From Agelaius tricolor (lineage: Eukaryota; Chordata; Aves; Passeriformes; Icteridae), in contig JALJCS010000006.1 in the NCBI GenBank assembly GCA_023055355.1, positions 32,804,501 through 32,868,500 on the forward strand: DNA of 64,000 bases. Reading direction: 5' to 3'. Position 1 is the first letter of the stretch, and every line of letters begins with the position of its first letter. This document shows, piece after piece, positions 1 to 12,200 of the stretch. The notes below the pieces were generated by a model. The model did not search any database and was not told the origin of the DNA. It worked only from the letters and a program-made list of their open reading frames with translations. Both the position numbers and the translations under genes were made by a program.

Positions 1-865
1 TTATTATTTTGTTTGCCTTGATTCAGCTGGGTGTTAAAGTGACCTCGCTTTCTCCCCCACCCACCAGCCCTCACCCTGTCTCTTTCTCCCTGTTTCTCCA
101 CCACCCTCTTTCCTTAGAGGGTTTACTGTCTTTGTAGATTTGTTTCTCTTTCTCCTTTTCTCCCCAGTGTCCACCCTGATTTTGTAACCATAGCAATAAC
201 TGAAATACAATCCCAGTATTTGCTTGCTGTGGCTATCGTCTAGCTCAACAGATGAACTGTTGGCTTTTGTGTCATAAGGTTTTGAGACTTAAGTCTGATA
301 CATCCGTATATGTAGGGGTAATTTGTTTGGTGCACAACTGTCCCTTATAGAAAAGGTTTTGTTTGTGGAAAGTTGTGTGTCAGTGAGTGCTGGTGCAAGT
401 AAAATCAAGCCCTTATGGTAGTGAAGCCAGGGAGGGAAACTGTCAAAGTAAAAACATGGTTGCGTTACAGGGAAGTTCTGCTTCACACAGATATAGTTCA
501 GTCTCTTTCTTGGAATAAGTGCACCTTTCATTTTCCAGGATTTTTGCAAGATCCACAAATAATAGAAATTGTTTTGAGCTTCAGGCTGTTGCACATTAAG
601 CCCAGCATTTGATTGGGATGTGCTAGTGCATCTCATGGCAAATGGGTGGGGGAGATGGTTTTGCACACTTTACCAGCCCCATATTTTAACCACTGAGGAC
701 ACAAGAGCTGGAAGAAAAATCCTCATGGCAATAAATTTCTTCTTTATGGGCAGGCTTAAAAAGTATTTTCTAAAAACTATGCAGTAGCTAATGGAGCAGT
801 TTATTAATTATGGTAGTCTTCCTAAGAAATAAATAATTTCAAACTGTTGAACTGAGAGAGAAAAT

Positions 866-877
866 TGACGTGACTCA
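866..877 (+). promoter_or_regulatory. Overlapping CRE-like and AP-1 motif
   Basis: TGACGTGACTCA combines TGACGTGA (one base off the CRE, TGACGTCA) and an exact AP-1 site TGACTCA sharing bases. Such sites can bind ATF/CREB-JUN dimers. Occupancy is unknown. Confidence 0.35.
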
Positions 878-3800
878 CTAGAGGCCACACAATTTGTCAG
901 TGGAAGAGCTGAAACAAGCACAGAAGAATTTCTGGCTGCCAGTTCCAGAAAACACAATTTCTGTCTGAGAAAAAATTATGTATATTTTTTTTCAACTTAA
1001 TATTAATGTTGGTAATATCAATATAATTGTTGAAATACACTGTTTTTTCATGACAAGTGGAAGAATGAGGAGACTGAACTCCTCAAGCTCACAGGGAGTG
1101 CAGGCTCAAATTTAGGACTCAAAGCTGAATGAAGGTGGCGCTTTGTGTTTGGATTTAATGCCCCTGAAATTTCCTGAACTTTACTGATGAGATTTTGGCT
1201 CAGAATGACAAAAATTAACTGATCTTCTGAGACTTCTGTCATCTGAGATGATGGAAGCCTTGTGAGATCAGCTTCCCTGGCATCGTGGCTTTCACTGAAA
1301 TCTCAGGAGAGCACTTACTTTCACATAATGTCAACCATATCCAAACCAGGACTAAAGAATACCCCTGCAGAGCTCCTTGTAAGATCACAGACATGTTTGA
1401 AACCCTGCTACAAGCTGTGTGCAGTCCGAGGGAATGTTCACAGCATTTGTTGTTTATTCTATCAGATATGGCCGGTGACACTTCTCAGTGCTGGGAAGGA
1501 TATACACTGTTCTCCAGATGTTCATTAGTGCAACTCCTCATTTATGTTCAGAGGAGGCAATTTAAAAACTGGGACGGGCTGGGTCTCCCACCCTGGAAAC
1601 ATTTACGTAGCAAACTGTGCTCAGCTCTGGTTTTTACTAGCAAATTGCTGGCCAGTAAAGTTTATCTGAGATTTTAGTGTATAAAATGCTATAAATAATC
1701 TTCCCAAATGTGTTCTGTAGTCAGATTGCATGGGATGCAGCATAGTTAGTTGTGTCCTCTGCACTCTGTATCCCCTTTATTCTGACTGCTGCACAGCCCA
1801 TTTTATGGGATGCCCCCCCAGGGGACCTGAGCTGCCTTTACTCCATTAGAGGCTCATGTGCTGAGGACTGACTCTGGCAATGTGGGCACATCCAAGTTAC
1901 TCTGCTTTAGATAGTTCCCTTCATTTCAAAGAACTTGCATTACAAAGAAGACAGTGAAATACTGGACATTGCTGGAATATTGCAGAGGCGGGGGAAACAT
2001 GGACTTTGACCAGCTGAAGGTGAACTAGCATGAAGATTTGACTAAAATACTGTCAGGTTATTTAGGAATAGAATTCAATTTATGCAAAATGTTCCTCTTC
2101 TATTCATGGGTTTGCTTTTTTGTCCTCCCATTTTTTATATTAAAGTCAAACCGAAACCAACTGTTTTTCATATTGAAAAAATGTTCCACAAATCTTACTT
2201 TGGGACAATATCAGATTCTTCATTTTGTAACAATATCAGTGGGGAAGAACTTTAATTTAGGATTGTTATCTTCATGATATATATTTTCATTCATGAAAGC
2301 TTGGTCTTAAAATTATGTCATTAAAAAAAAAGAAAAAAGAAAGCTTTTGTAAAGTAGAAAACAGCAGACAGGATTTGCAGTTTTGTTCCTGCAGTTTTGT
2401 TGTTCAGTTTACTCGAAATTATTTAAAACCAAATGTCCACCTTTTCACTACTACTCCTCTCCTCTCCATTTTATTTTTCCAAAATGAGTGCTCAGAAAGG
2501 AGACAAGCCCCATAAGCAAGTTAAAATAGAATTTCATAATCCTCTACTTTTATAATATCAGAGTCAAGAATTACAGTATAGTCAAAGATTACTTTTCTAA
2601 TTTAGCCCTGATCCTCAGCTGTACACTTGGATGAGTTGACTTCAAATGAGTTGTATATTTTTTGCATCATAGCTGAGGACCCAGTTTATACTTCTGAATT
2701 TCAAAATTTCCTTTAGGCGAGATTTGGCCCTGCCAGAATTTGATACTGACAGGTAAGCATTTTGTTTATTTTAGTTTCAACTTTTTTTGTTTCTGACTAC
2801 AGAGCATATGTGGGAAGGTTTTTTGTAGCATTTTATGCACTAAATATTTAATACATATTTGCCTCTTATTCTTGCACATTGGTGTTTTGACAACTGCTCC
2901 AGAATCTCATATGAACTTTATCTGACTTCACTTTTCAACTCAGCTTCCTGTAGGTGTTCATTACATAATATTTAAGGATACATTATTTTCTCTAATCCCC
3001 AGAATAATACCAGATGATTTTTATAATTGATTCATCATACCAGACAACCACCAGCAATTTTGTGACAGGTATTGGTATCTATCCCTAGTGATTCATAATG
3101 AAAAATTGCCAGATATTTCTTTGAAAGTGATGGATGATTCATGTTGTTATATTTAGGTCACATTATTCTGGAATGTTTAAATTAGACTGCAAGCCACCTT
3201 TGAATATACACGTGCAAACATAGAGTACATTTTTAGTTTCCCATCTGGAAACACATATAAAGTCCAGGACTGTTTGCAAGTCCTGAGAAATATTGTTATC
3301 TTTTTATTTTGGTATTTCAGTTCACACTCATACTAATATGAAAAGTTTAGTAATGGCATATCCTCAATACTGCCCTTAAATGCCAAGGTTACACATGAAG
3401 TCCAATGGGATCTAGCAAATGTTTAAACTTCTATTAAAGCCCAAAGCCTAAAATAGACTTTACTAGACCTGTACAAATTATTTTAAATTATGTAAATATT
3501 TTTAATATGTCTGGCTTCTGACAGAACACCACTATACACTGAAGTATGACATTCGCCTTACTGTGCCAACTTTTTAGGTTTTTTTTTTTTCTTCCCAAAA
3601 TACCTAGCATCATTACTGGATTTGACTAGAGTCTGCTTTATGTGCTGCTTGTGGTTCAGGAGAAATATATGTGAAGAGGATGGACTGTGCTCCCCGACTG
3701 TTAACAGAGGCTCTTTAGCATGAGGTTAAGCGTGAACATTGTTTCGGCTGCCAACAAAGCAGCCAGGAGATACCCAGGCTAGGGGTGGGGGAAGTCCTGA

Positions 3801-5382
3801 TCTGCTTTCCATCTAGTGGATGTGTGCAGCTGCTCTGCAGGCTGGTGTTGGTGTGCAAGTGTGTGACTATGTCAGAGAGAAAACTATTTATTTGGAGGTT
3901 TGTAACAGATACCGCTCGAACTTCATCTTCCAGGAATTTTATTAAATTAAAAAATACTGCCAAAACATTAATATATGGATGTGTACAAAATCTGGGGTTT
4001 TGAGTTCTTCATTTAAACTAGAGGCAGTTGTAGGTGATAGTAAGAGCTAGCAGTCTGAAGAGCCCTAGGTTTATTGGTCAGATATTTGAACGCGTGCATG
4101 TTTGTGCACATGTCCATTTTTCTTTCCTGTGGTTACGGTGGGTTTTTTTCCTCCTTCATTCCATGCAATTTTGCTATGCGAGCATAATCTTATCTAGGCC
4201 TGTTTGGGTAACTTTCTCCATCTATTTATTTGCATATTACCTTATCTTCTGTTTAGAAACCACTTTTCCTGAAATACTTTAGAATGCCGAAGAAAAATAA
4301 ATGTCTGAAAATCCATGTGTGTTATCCAAAGAACACTTACTAACACTTAGGGTGGCTACCATTTGCACAAAGAAAAAACAATTTTTTCGGCTATGTGAAT
4401 TTGCTGAGGCTTGTCAGTCTTCTAAATCATGTTAGTGGTGGATTAGTTTGATTGGAAACTTGATCCAAACAATGTTTGAATTTGTTGCATACCGAGTTCC
4501 CAGAGGTAATATAGAGTTTATGTGAAAAAAGGTATATAACCACATAAGTATTGAAAATTAAAATAGAAATGAATTGCCCTTGGTAAAATTTGTGGTTACT
4601 GGGATTGTTCAAGGACACTGAAATCTTTCATTTAAATAAGAAATAAGAAAATAAGGTAGCTTAATCTCATTTAAGGATTTTAGAAACTAAAACTTCCTTT
4701 TCTACTACACTTAAAATTCAATATGTGTTTATGCTAGTCTTAGTAAAACTGGTATATATGACTCATGATGCTAGTTTAATACTGCCCACAAAAATCCAAA
4801 TAACATAGCTATGACTTGTAGTACCCATCCAGTATGTTCTTTCCTCCTACAGGAGGGAAGGAGGAAAGCTATCCCTAGGGCTTCTGGTCACTGCAGCCTG
4901 AGTGATGACCAGATGGATGAAGTAACCCTAAACTTCCTACCATCTTTGGTTTGTTCCCTCCATAGTGAAAAATCATGAACATGCATTTCTCTGGAGCCTG
5001 TAAGATCTCCCTGCAGGGACTTTTTAAGGTCTGAAGTAAAAGTGAAGCTCTCTTGAGTTGCAGGTGTGAAGGATATGATAAGCAACTAGGATTAAGTCCT
5101 GGATATCTTTAAACAGATTCTAAATTCTGTTTAAAAAAAATCTGCTGTAGATTCTGTTGAGTCTCCTGCCAGTTACAGGACAGGAGAAACCATGATGCAC
5201 ATGTAGCTGGGAAATGGCATTTGCCTGAAGCCATGAGGTGCCTCCTGTCACTCTCCATCCTTTGTTTCTCAGTGGGATGTTACCATCACAAGCAATGAAC
5301 CATATCCACACCGATGGTGACAGCACTGTGCCAGGAGCCTCCCTGCAGAGGTTGAGGAAAAGGGAAGGAGAGGAGTCCAATA

Positions 5383-5410
5383 GGCTCTATTCAGGCTCTA
5401 TTCAGGCTCC
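5383..5410. repeat. Short 11-bp tandem duplication
   Basis: GGCTCTATTCA occurs at 5383-5393 and 5394-5404, followed by a partial GGCTCC. Confidence 0.9.
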
Positions 5411-5859
5411 AGGTGCTTCCAGTGCTGATACTGGGCCACCATACCCAGTGAAGAGAGACAGGCCACAGTCCTGGTGCTCCTGAGGTGAAGGAGCATAGGT
5501 GTCATCTCTGCAGGCACTAAAGCAGGACCCCTTCCCCCATAACGTTTGTGAAAGTCTGAGAGCCCAGTTCTCACCAGCAGACATCTCCTGACCCTTCCCA
5601 AGCCTTGGTGTAGGGTAGGCAGGGGCTGGTGCTGGGCTTTGCTTTGCAGGACAGCCAGCAGTGCATCCAGGTCCCTGTGGCTGCTCCTCTTCTGTGATGC
5701 AGAAAGCCACTCAGGACACACCCCCAAGCCCTTCTCTGCTTTTACACACCCAGCAGGTAATGTTAGCATGGTATCAGTGAAAACTCTACCTGTCCACTTG
5801 AATCTCTGTGTACATCTGATGTATCTCCCATAATAAATTATGCACTTGGAGGAGCAATA

Positions 5860-6290
5860 ACAATAGCTGAGATTCTTGAGACTAGAAGAGTCACATTACC
5901 AGAAGCACCAAAAAGGCTGATTAAAATTAAATCGTAGCAGACAACAGTTGTGTTACAAAGGAAGGCTCGATTACAGCCAAATCACTTTCTTTGCTAACCT
6001 CTGACTTATTTATTTCTCCTGCATGCTGCAGTCTGCATACTCTTTCTGATTGTAATGAGCATTAATTGATTAGCTGGATCTATGAAGAGCTTGAGCACTC
6101 GTAAGTACTATCCCAGTGGGTACACAACTAAATAGTTTATGAGGTAATTAGTATTTTAATGCCTTTTCTAATGAGCCTTTTCAGTAATGAAATCTCATGA
6201 GAACATTATTGGTTCATATATATTTCTTCAGACAAAACAAAAGGTAAGCTAATGCTATTAAGAGATTTTAAAGCTAGTTTATAAAATGGT
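5860..6290. promoter_or_regulatory. Homeodomain-motif-rich intronic stretch, possible enhancer
   Basis: At least ten TAAT/ATTA cores in about 430 bases, including GCATTAATTGATTAGC near 6060 and GTAATTAG near 6145, in sequence without simple repeats. This is the look of deeply conserved developmental enhancers, but conservation was not tested. Confidence 0.3.
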
Positions 6291-9200
6291 TTTCAGTAAC
6301 TTATTTTTGAATGCTTGCCTTGATTCATTTTGCTTTATTAAAAAAAAAAAAGCCATCTTAGTTTTTTCCCTGCTGTGCCTCTTGCAGTCCTCTCTTTTGA
6401 CAGAATTCTTACACTATACTGCAATTTCAAATAATTGGGATAATTTCTGAGGCTGCCACCCGATCTCCTAAGCTCAGCTGTAAGTAAATAATACCATACT
6501 GTCTGAGAGTGTTGTTTCAGATGTGTTCTCATCCTGGAAAAAAAACCAACTCTGTGCCTGGCTGCACAGTGCCTTGGATTTATGACTCTGTCAAGTTTGA
6601 TGGAATGACCAACCTCCACAAAGATTTTCAATGTCAAGCTGAGCTCTATTCTGGAGGCTTGAAAGTAGCACAGAACTTTCAACTGTACAGACAGTCTTCA
6701 GCTTTGTTGTATATACTCCATTTTACCTATGTTTAATCCACAGTGGAAAGGACAAGTCCTTTGCCTTGAATTTTATTTTTCTGGTACCTAAGAGAAGACA
6801 GCTGAATATTGCTTTTCTGGAAAAAAGATTTTTTAGTGTATGAATGGCTCATTTTATCATTGGCCACAGAGATTTTTGCTCTCTGGAGATCACAAGGTCT
6901 CAAGGTCACAAGTAGCTTTTATGTTCTCATCTCTCTTAGGGCTCACTTCTAGATGGAAAGTGTAGTCTTGTCCTGAGTGGGATTTCAACTGCAGTTTAAC
7001 AGCAGATAGAAATGTGGGGATACTGCCTGAGCCAAATACTGAAGCATCTGTGTTTTGGAAACATGTTTCATAAATTAGTTTTACATAATCTAGGTGATGT
7101 ATTACTTGAAATGCTTTAAAAACTTCATTTAAGTTTAGGGATGTACAAATCCTATTTAATATTAGAGGCTGTAGGAATAAAACTGTAAGAAATTCCCCTA
7201 TACAGCTCTCATTATGTAATGTAAGATGTAATGAGTCTAATTCATCCTTAGGGTGTCTTTAATGGTGTTAGCACAGTTTTTGCAAAGGATAGATTTGGTC
7301 TAGGTACATCACCACCATAAAACCTGTCTTCCACTGGCATTTCTCTCTGTCTCCAAAGCTTTACTGAGATATGTCACTATGATAAATTAGTAGCCTAGTA
7401 CTTTTTGATGACTCTAAGTTAGTAGTAGTATGGGTGTTGTTCTCTTCAAATGAATATAAAAAGCCCCATTTCCAATTACGGCAACCCTTAAAGCCCCCTC
7501 CAGAACATAGAGAAATGGTGCCTTTGGCTTCATGTGTGTGACACTGCTTGCAGTACCATGCATTAGCAACATTTATGAGATGAAGAACGCCCAACAGTGA
7601 CCACTGCTTTCCACATTGCCTGCCATCTCCACACCCTTTTGCAACTCAAAATCCAACAGCGCAGGTGAGGGTGACGCCTCCTGTGTCAGCGCCCGCAGAT
7701 CGTCAGGCTCTCCGTGCTCACCCACGGTGTGCTGGAGCCCTCTTGTCAAGGCACAGCCCAGCATGCTTTTAGGATGGGAGCTGAACAGCCTAATGTGTTC
7801 CCTTGGCTAGGATGAGGTAGCTTCTTGTGTCCACGTTAAGGGTTTGTTCAAAATGCAGAGTGAATCAGATTTGCCTGCCTTTGCCTCCCAAGGTGAGGCA
7901 GCCCCAGCTGCCCTGGGACCCTCTGCATGGTCTGCAACCCCACAGGCTGCCACCACACCAGGGCCCAGAGAAGCAAGTTCAAGAGAGAAGGTGCACATCA
8001 GGTTACCAGCCCAAGAGCAGAGGAAAAATATTCTCGGAGAAATATTTTGGTTTCCATTCTGGAAACTTCAGAGAGGGTGTTTCTGCTCTATATTCAGAAG
8101 CTTCCTCAGGGGACAAATGATCCCTCATCTGTCTGAGGGTCGGAGCTCCTAACTGCCTGTCTTTCATGGCCTTTGGATTTTGCTGAACACTAATGGAGCA
8201 CAGTAAGAATTAAATTGGGGTGGTGGGAAGACCAGTTGCCAGATGTTGCTTTTGATTTGGTAATATTTCTTTTAAACTTGAAACTGGCTGCAGTTGTTTT
8301 CCTTACTTTTTCAGAGACTCTATTTGTTTGTGCTTCCTGAGTCATCACCTGTCTTTGCCAAGACTTTATTATATCTAACAAAAGGTATATTATTGATGCC
8401 CTGTGGCATGCACAAAGCCTTTCTATGAACTCCACTAGACATGTGTTCCTTCCAGATTCATTTTGCTTCCTGTCTCTGCTCCTGAGCAAGTCCCTGCTCC
8501 AGGCTCTGCTCTGACAGTGTGTAAATGCTCAGCAGGCTTTGACACCTCATCCACTTGAAAGCACAGCTTTCTCAGCTTTTGATGCATTTTGATCAGTCCT
8601 CTTACCTTTCTATAATAACACATATGTATATACAGGTAGGCACTGAAGAAGTGTCTCTATTAGAAATACTTGGAAAAAGTAAAAGAAACTTAAAAGAGAA
8701 GTTTGCCACTCTCTTTCTTTCTCCTCCATGTGTTTACCATGAGGTCATGATTAATGGCTTTGGTGATGTTTGGAGGGCAGAAATCACTTTATGTTCAATT
8801 CAGGAAGACCTCTGAATCGGCAGGGCCAGGGGAACCAGCAGCTCTGGGGCTGGAAGGACCCATGATGTCATCTCATGTGGCCACAGGGGACACAGCTATT
8901 ACTTCTTTAGGCATTATTCTTGGATAGCACTAAGGTGTGTGGGTTTTTTTGGCCTTGCAAATGCCTCAATGCCTTCTGCCCTGAGCAATGGAAAGATTCT
9001 CTGCCCTCAGGGGAGGCTGTTTAGGATGGAGTGAATCTTAATGTGCAGGACAGGGGGCTGTTGAGGGTGTGCATGCAGGACAGTCAGAGGACTCTGGGCT
9101 TTGCTGATACAGTTCTAGGGATGCAAACTGAGTGCAAAGGAATGAGAACCTCTAAATGAAGTGTACTTGAAACAAAGCTACTATGAGATGGAGTATACAC

Positions 9201-12200
9201 AGTAGAGAAATAGGATATCTTGACACTTATTCATGGCTTTCCTGGGATGTCTTGGACTGTACAAACTCACTGCCATTGTGTAAGTGAAACTCTAGATTCG
9301 CCGAGGCCATAAATGTTACTGAACTTTAACTTCTTTTGCTTTGAAGAAAGAAAAGGAAAAAGTAAATTTATTACAGGAGTGTAACTCTTGTCAGTGCCAC
9401 ATATAAAGGAATTATGAAAAATATATAATTTAAGAAATTATGGACAAACTCATAATTTTGGGATCATTTCCTTCCTTCCATTTCGAGAATATATATTTTC
9501 TATATAGAGGGAGAAGTGGAGTTGAACCTCCCTGGAGGTTCAAACCTGGAGTTTTCAGCCTCTTGTTTCAGTAAAAGAAAATGCTATTCAACACATATTG
9601 GACAGTCTGTCTGGTGTCACTGAGAAGCTCTGCAAGAGATATGCTATCTCTGTTTTGCTTTTAAGCTAAATGAACACATTCAGAAGGCATGGATAGTGTA
9701 AGCATGGTATTCTCAGGAAATCTTATTTCCTTACAATCTACTAAACTTTAATTCAGAATAATTGTTTTGCATTTACAGTTCAATTTAGATAATGTTTACT
9801 AGTGTTTACATGTTGCTCCTGGCTAATAGATGGCAGATATAGAATGAAATTAAAATACAGAGAATCCAGACAATAAACATCCCAGTTCACAGTTAGTCTG
9901 TGAGTGTTTATGCTTCTTCATATTGTGATTTCAGAATCTAATTAAACAGATGCTCAAATAGCTTGGGGATCCAAGTCTTAAATTGCTCTATTAAATTACT
10001 TTTCCCTGTCAGAGTGAGCTTAAGTGTCAAGGATAAATTTACAATAAAGAACAAATATTTAGGATGAAAAGAATGACATCAACTAAACCACCTCAAAAAG
10101 CCAGAAATAAACTGTTAGCTAACAACATAAAAGTCATGCAAACTAGAAATGTGGGAAAAGTACATTATACAACAGGATTGCTTATTGTGAAGAAGATAGA
10201 GCAAAAGATATGCCTAAATGCCTGAACTGTTTTCTGGGAATATGGCATTATTTTGCATGCAAGTGTTATTTACATTACTAAGTAGGTTCATTTCCTTTCC
10301 CACCTGTCTATCACATCTAAATATAAAAATTGTCCCAGTGCATTTGGGAGGACAGGAAACAGCTAGTGGCATATAGTTTAAACTAAGTAGGAGGAATATC
10401 CTAGTTTATATGTAAATAAAGTAAAAATCGGGGATGTCTTAAGTTGTAATGTCTCTTTATGAATATCACTGCTTTATTTCTTAATAGTGTAATTCCTCAG
10501 CAAAGAAAAAAGGATTTCTGGATTTGTAAATGAAGCTGAAACCACGGGGTTCGCAGTATGAGGGCCACCCTGAGTACAATGTCTGCATTAATCTTTGCTC
10601 CTTGCAGAGAAGGCTGGAGCTGCCTGCCAGAGCTAATGAATGGATTCTGACTCTGCCACGTTAGGCTATTACCAAATACAAAGGCTGGTCACACATTATA
10701 GTTTGTCTGATAGCTCCAGATATAAGCATTAGAAAAACATTTGTTCAACAGCAATAATTAGTCAGCGACAGAGGCGAGTTTTACAGATTGCTTTGGAGCA
10801 CTGAGGAAAATGCGACTTTCTGTGGGAAAAAACGTGTTGCCTGTCTAGTGATTCATAAAAAGCATAAAAAGGCACTTCAGTTGCATCTCTTCTAAAGGTG
10901 AGACCAAACCACAGCATTTCTGCAAAACCCTAATAGCCCCAGTCTTTACTGCAAACACTGTAGTGTTTTAAGAGCACTACTTTTCCCCAGTTTAACAACG
11001 AAAAAATCTTGTTGGGGAGTTGTTCCTGGCTTGGGTTAGGGTCATGCTTGCACAGATACAGTGCTTCACTGAGTGGATTCTTTTTAGCTTAAACCTTAAC
11101 AGTTAAATTAGAAGAAAACTCACAACTGGCTCAGAGGAGCTCAGCAAATCACCAGGCAGCCTGGGCTGCTGAGATGCTTTCGTTCTTTAGCAATGAACTC
11201 ATACCTTGGGCTTTTGTATTCTCGGGGAGAAGAAGCCATAGTTCAGAGAACTGCTAGAAACAGGATGGTTAAATGAAGCCCAACAGTAAGCAATTCGTGT
11301 TACTGAAGCATGTCATTGAAACTTGGCACAAGTGCTAGGTGGGAGCTTGTGCTGTGGAATGGCTTTAAGGGCTTGTCATCCCATAGATACTGCTGCAAAT
11401 GTTCTGTATTGTCCCTCCTTTCCTGTGCTGTCTGGGAGAGTGAGTACAAGAATAAGTCTATGCGTTTTCATTTGTTTGACTTAGAGTTTTCTGTGCTTTG
11501 GTTTCAGTAGCGTGGCTATCAGATGAATGAGGTTGAATCCGTGCCAGGAGGGATGCAAAACAGCCCATTACTTCATTGTGTGGTTGATTTGCTTGTTTGT
11601 TTTAAAAGTTTGCATGTACTGGAGAATGCGAGGGGATGATAGCATCTAATAATTGTAGTGCTGGCAGGAGCGATGCAAGTTTACCCACACAGCCTGCCAA
11701 GGTACCTCTAGTCTGGCTTGCAGCACCTTTTTTTTTTCCCCAAAGGTTGTCCTGCTGCTGTATCACAGACCCAGAGAGCAGCTTTAAAGTACTCACAACT
11801 GGCGCATGCAGGGAGACCACCAAATTAATTTTCCTTTTTCATGTGATTAGTTCTTGACTGCTGTGTTGCCATATCTTGTGCCAAGGTATTTAACAGGGGG
11901 CTCCTGCTGTGAGAGTCCTCATTTCCACTTTTGCACTGATGCAACTAAAGGGAAATTATTCCCTTCCCAAGATGATTGTTCTGCAAAAGATTTTCAGAGG
12001 GACCTACCAAGAGCAGAAAGTATGAATAGATTAAGAAATGATGGTAATCCCTGCATTGCAGAAAGATGGACTTGATCTCTGTATATTTGCAGGCTTGTGT
12101 CAATAGTCCAGAGAAATATAAGATTGTTCTAAAGAGCTGGTAATAATTTCAGTGCATATAGTTTGCTTCAGTTCTTATCATTCTAGAGTTCCAAGGACAA

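Noticed and set aside
8840..8900. Possible reverse-strand CR1 tail (GGAAGGACC..TCATCT)
   Set aside because: Only scattered similarity to the CR1 3' end; the neighbouring diagnostic motifs are missing.
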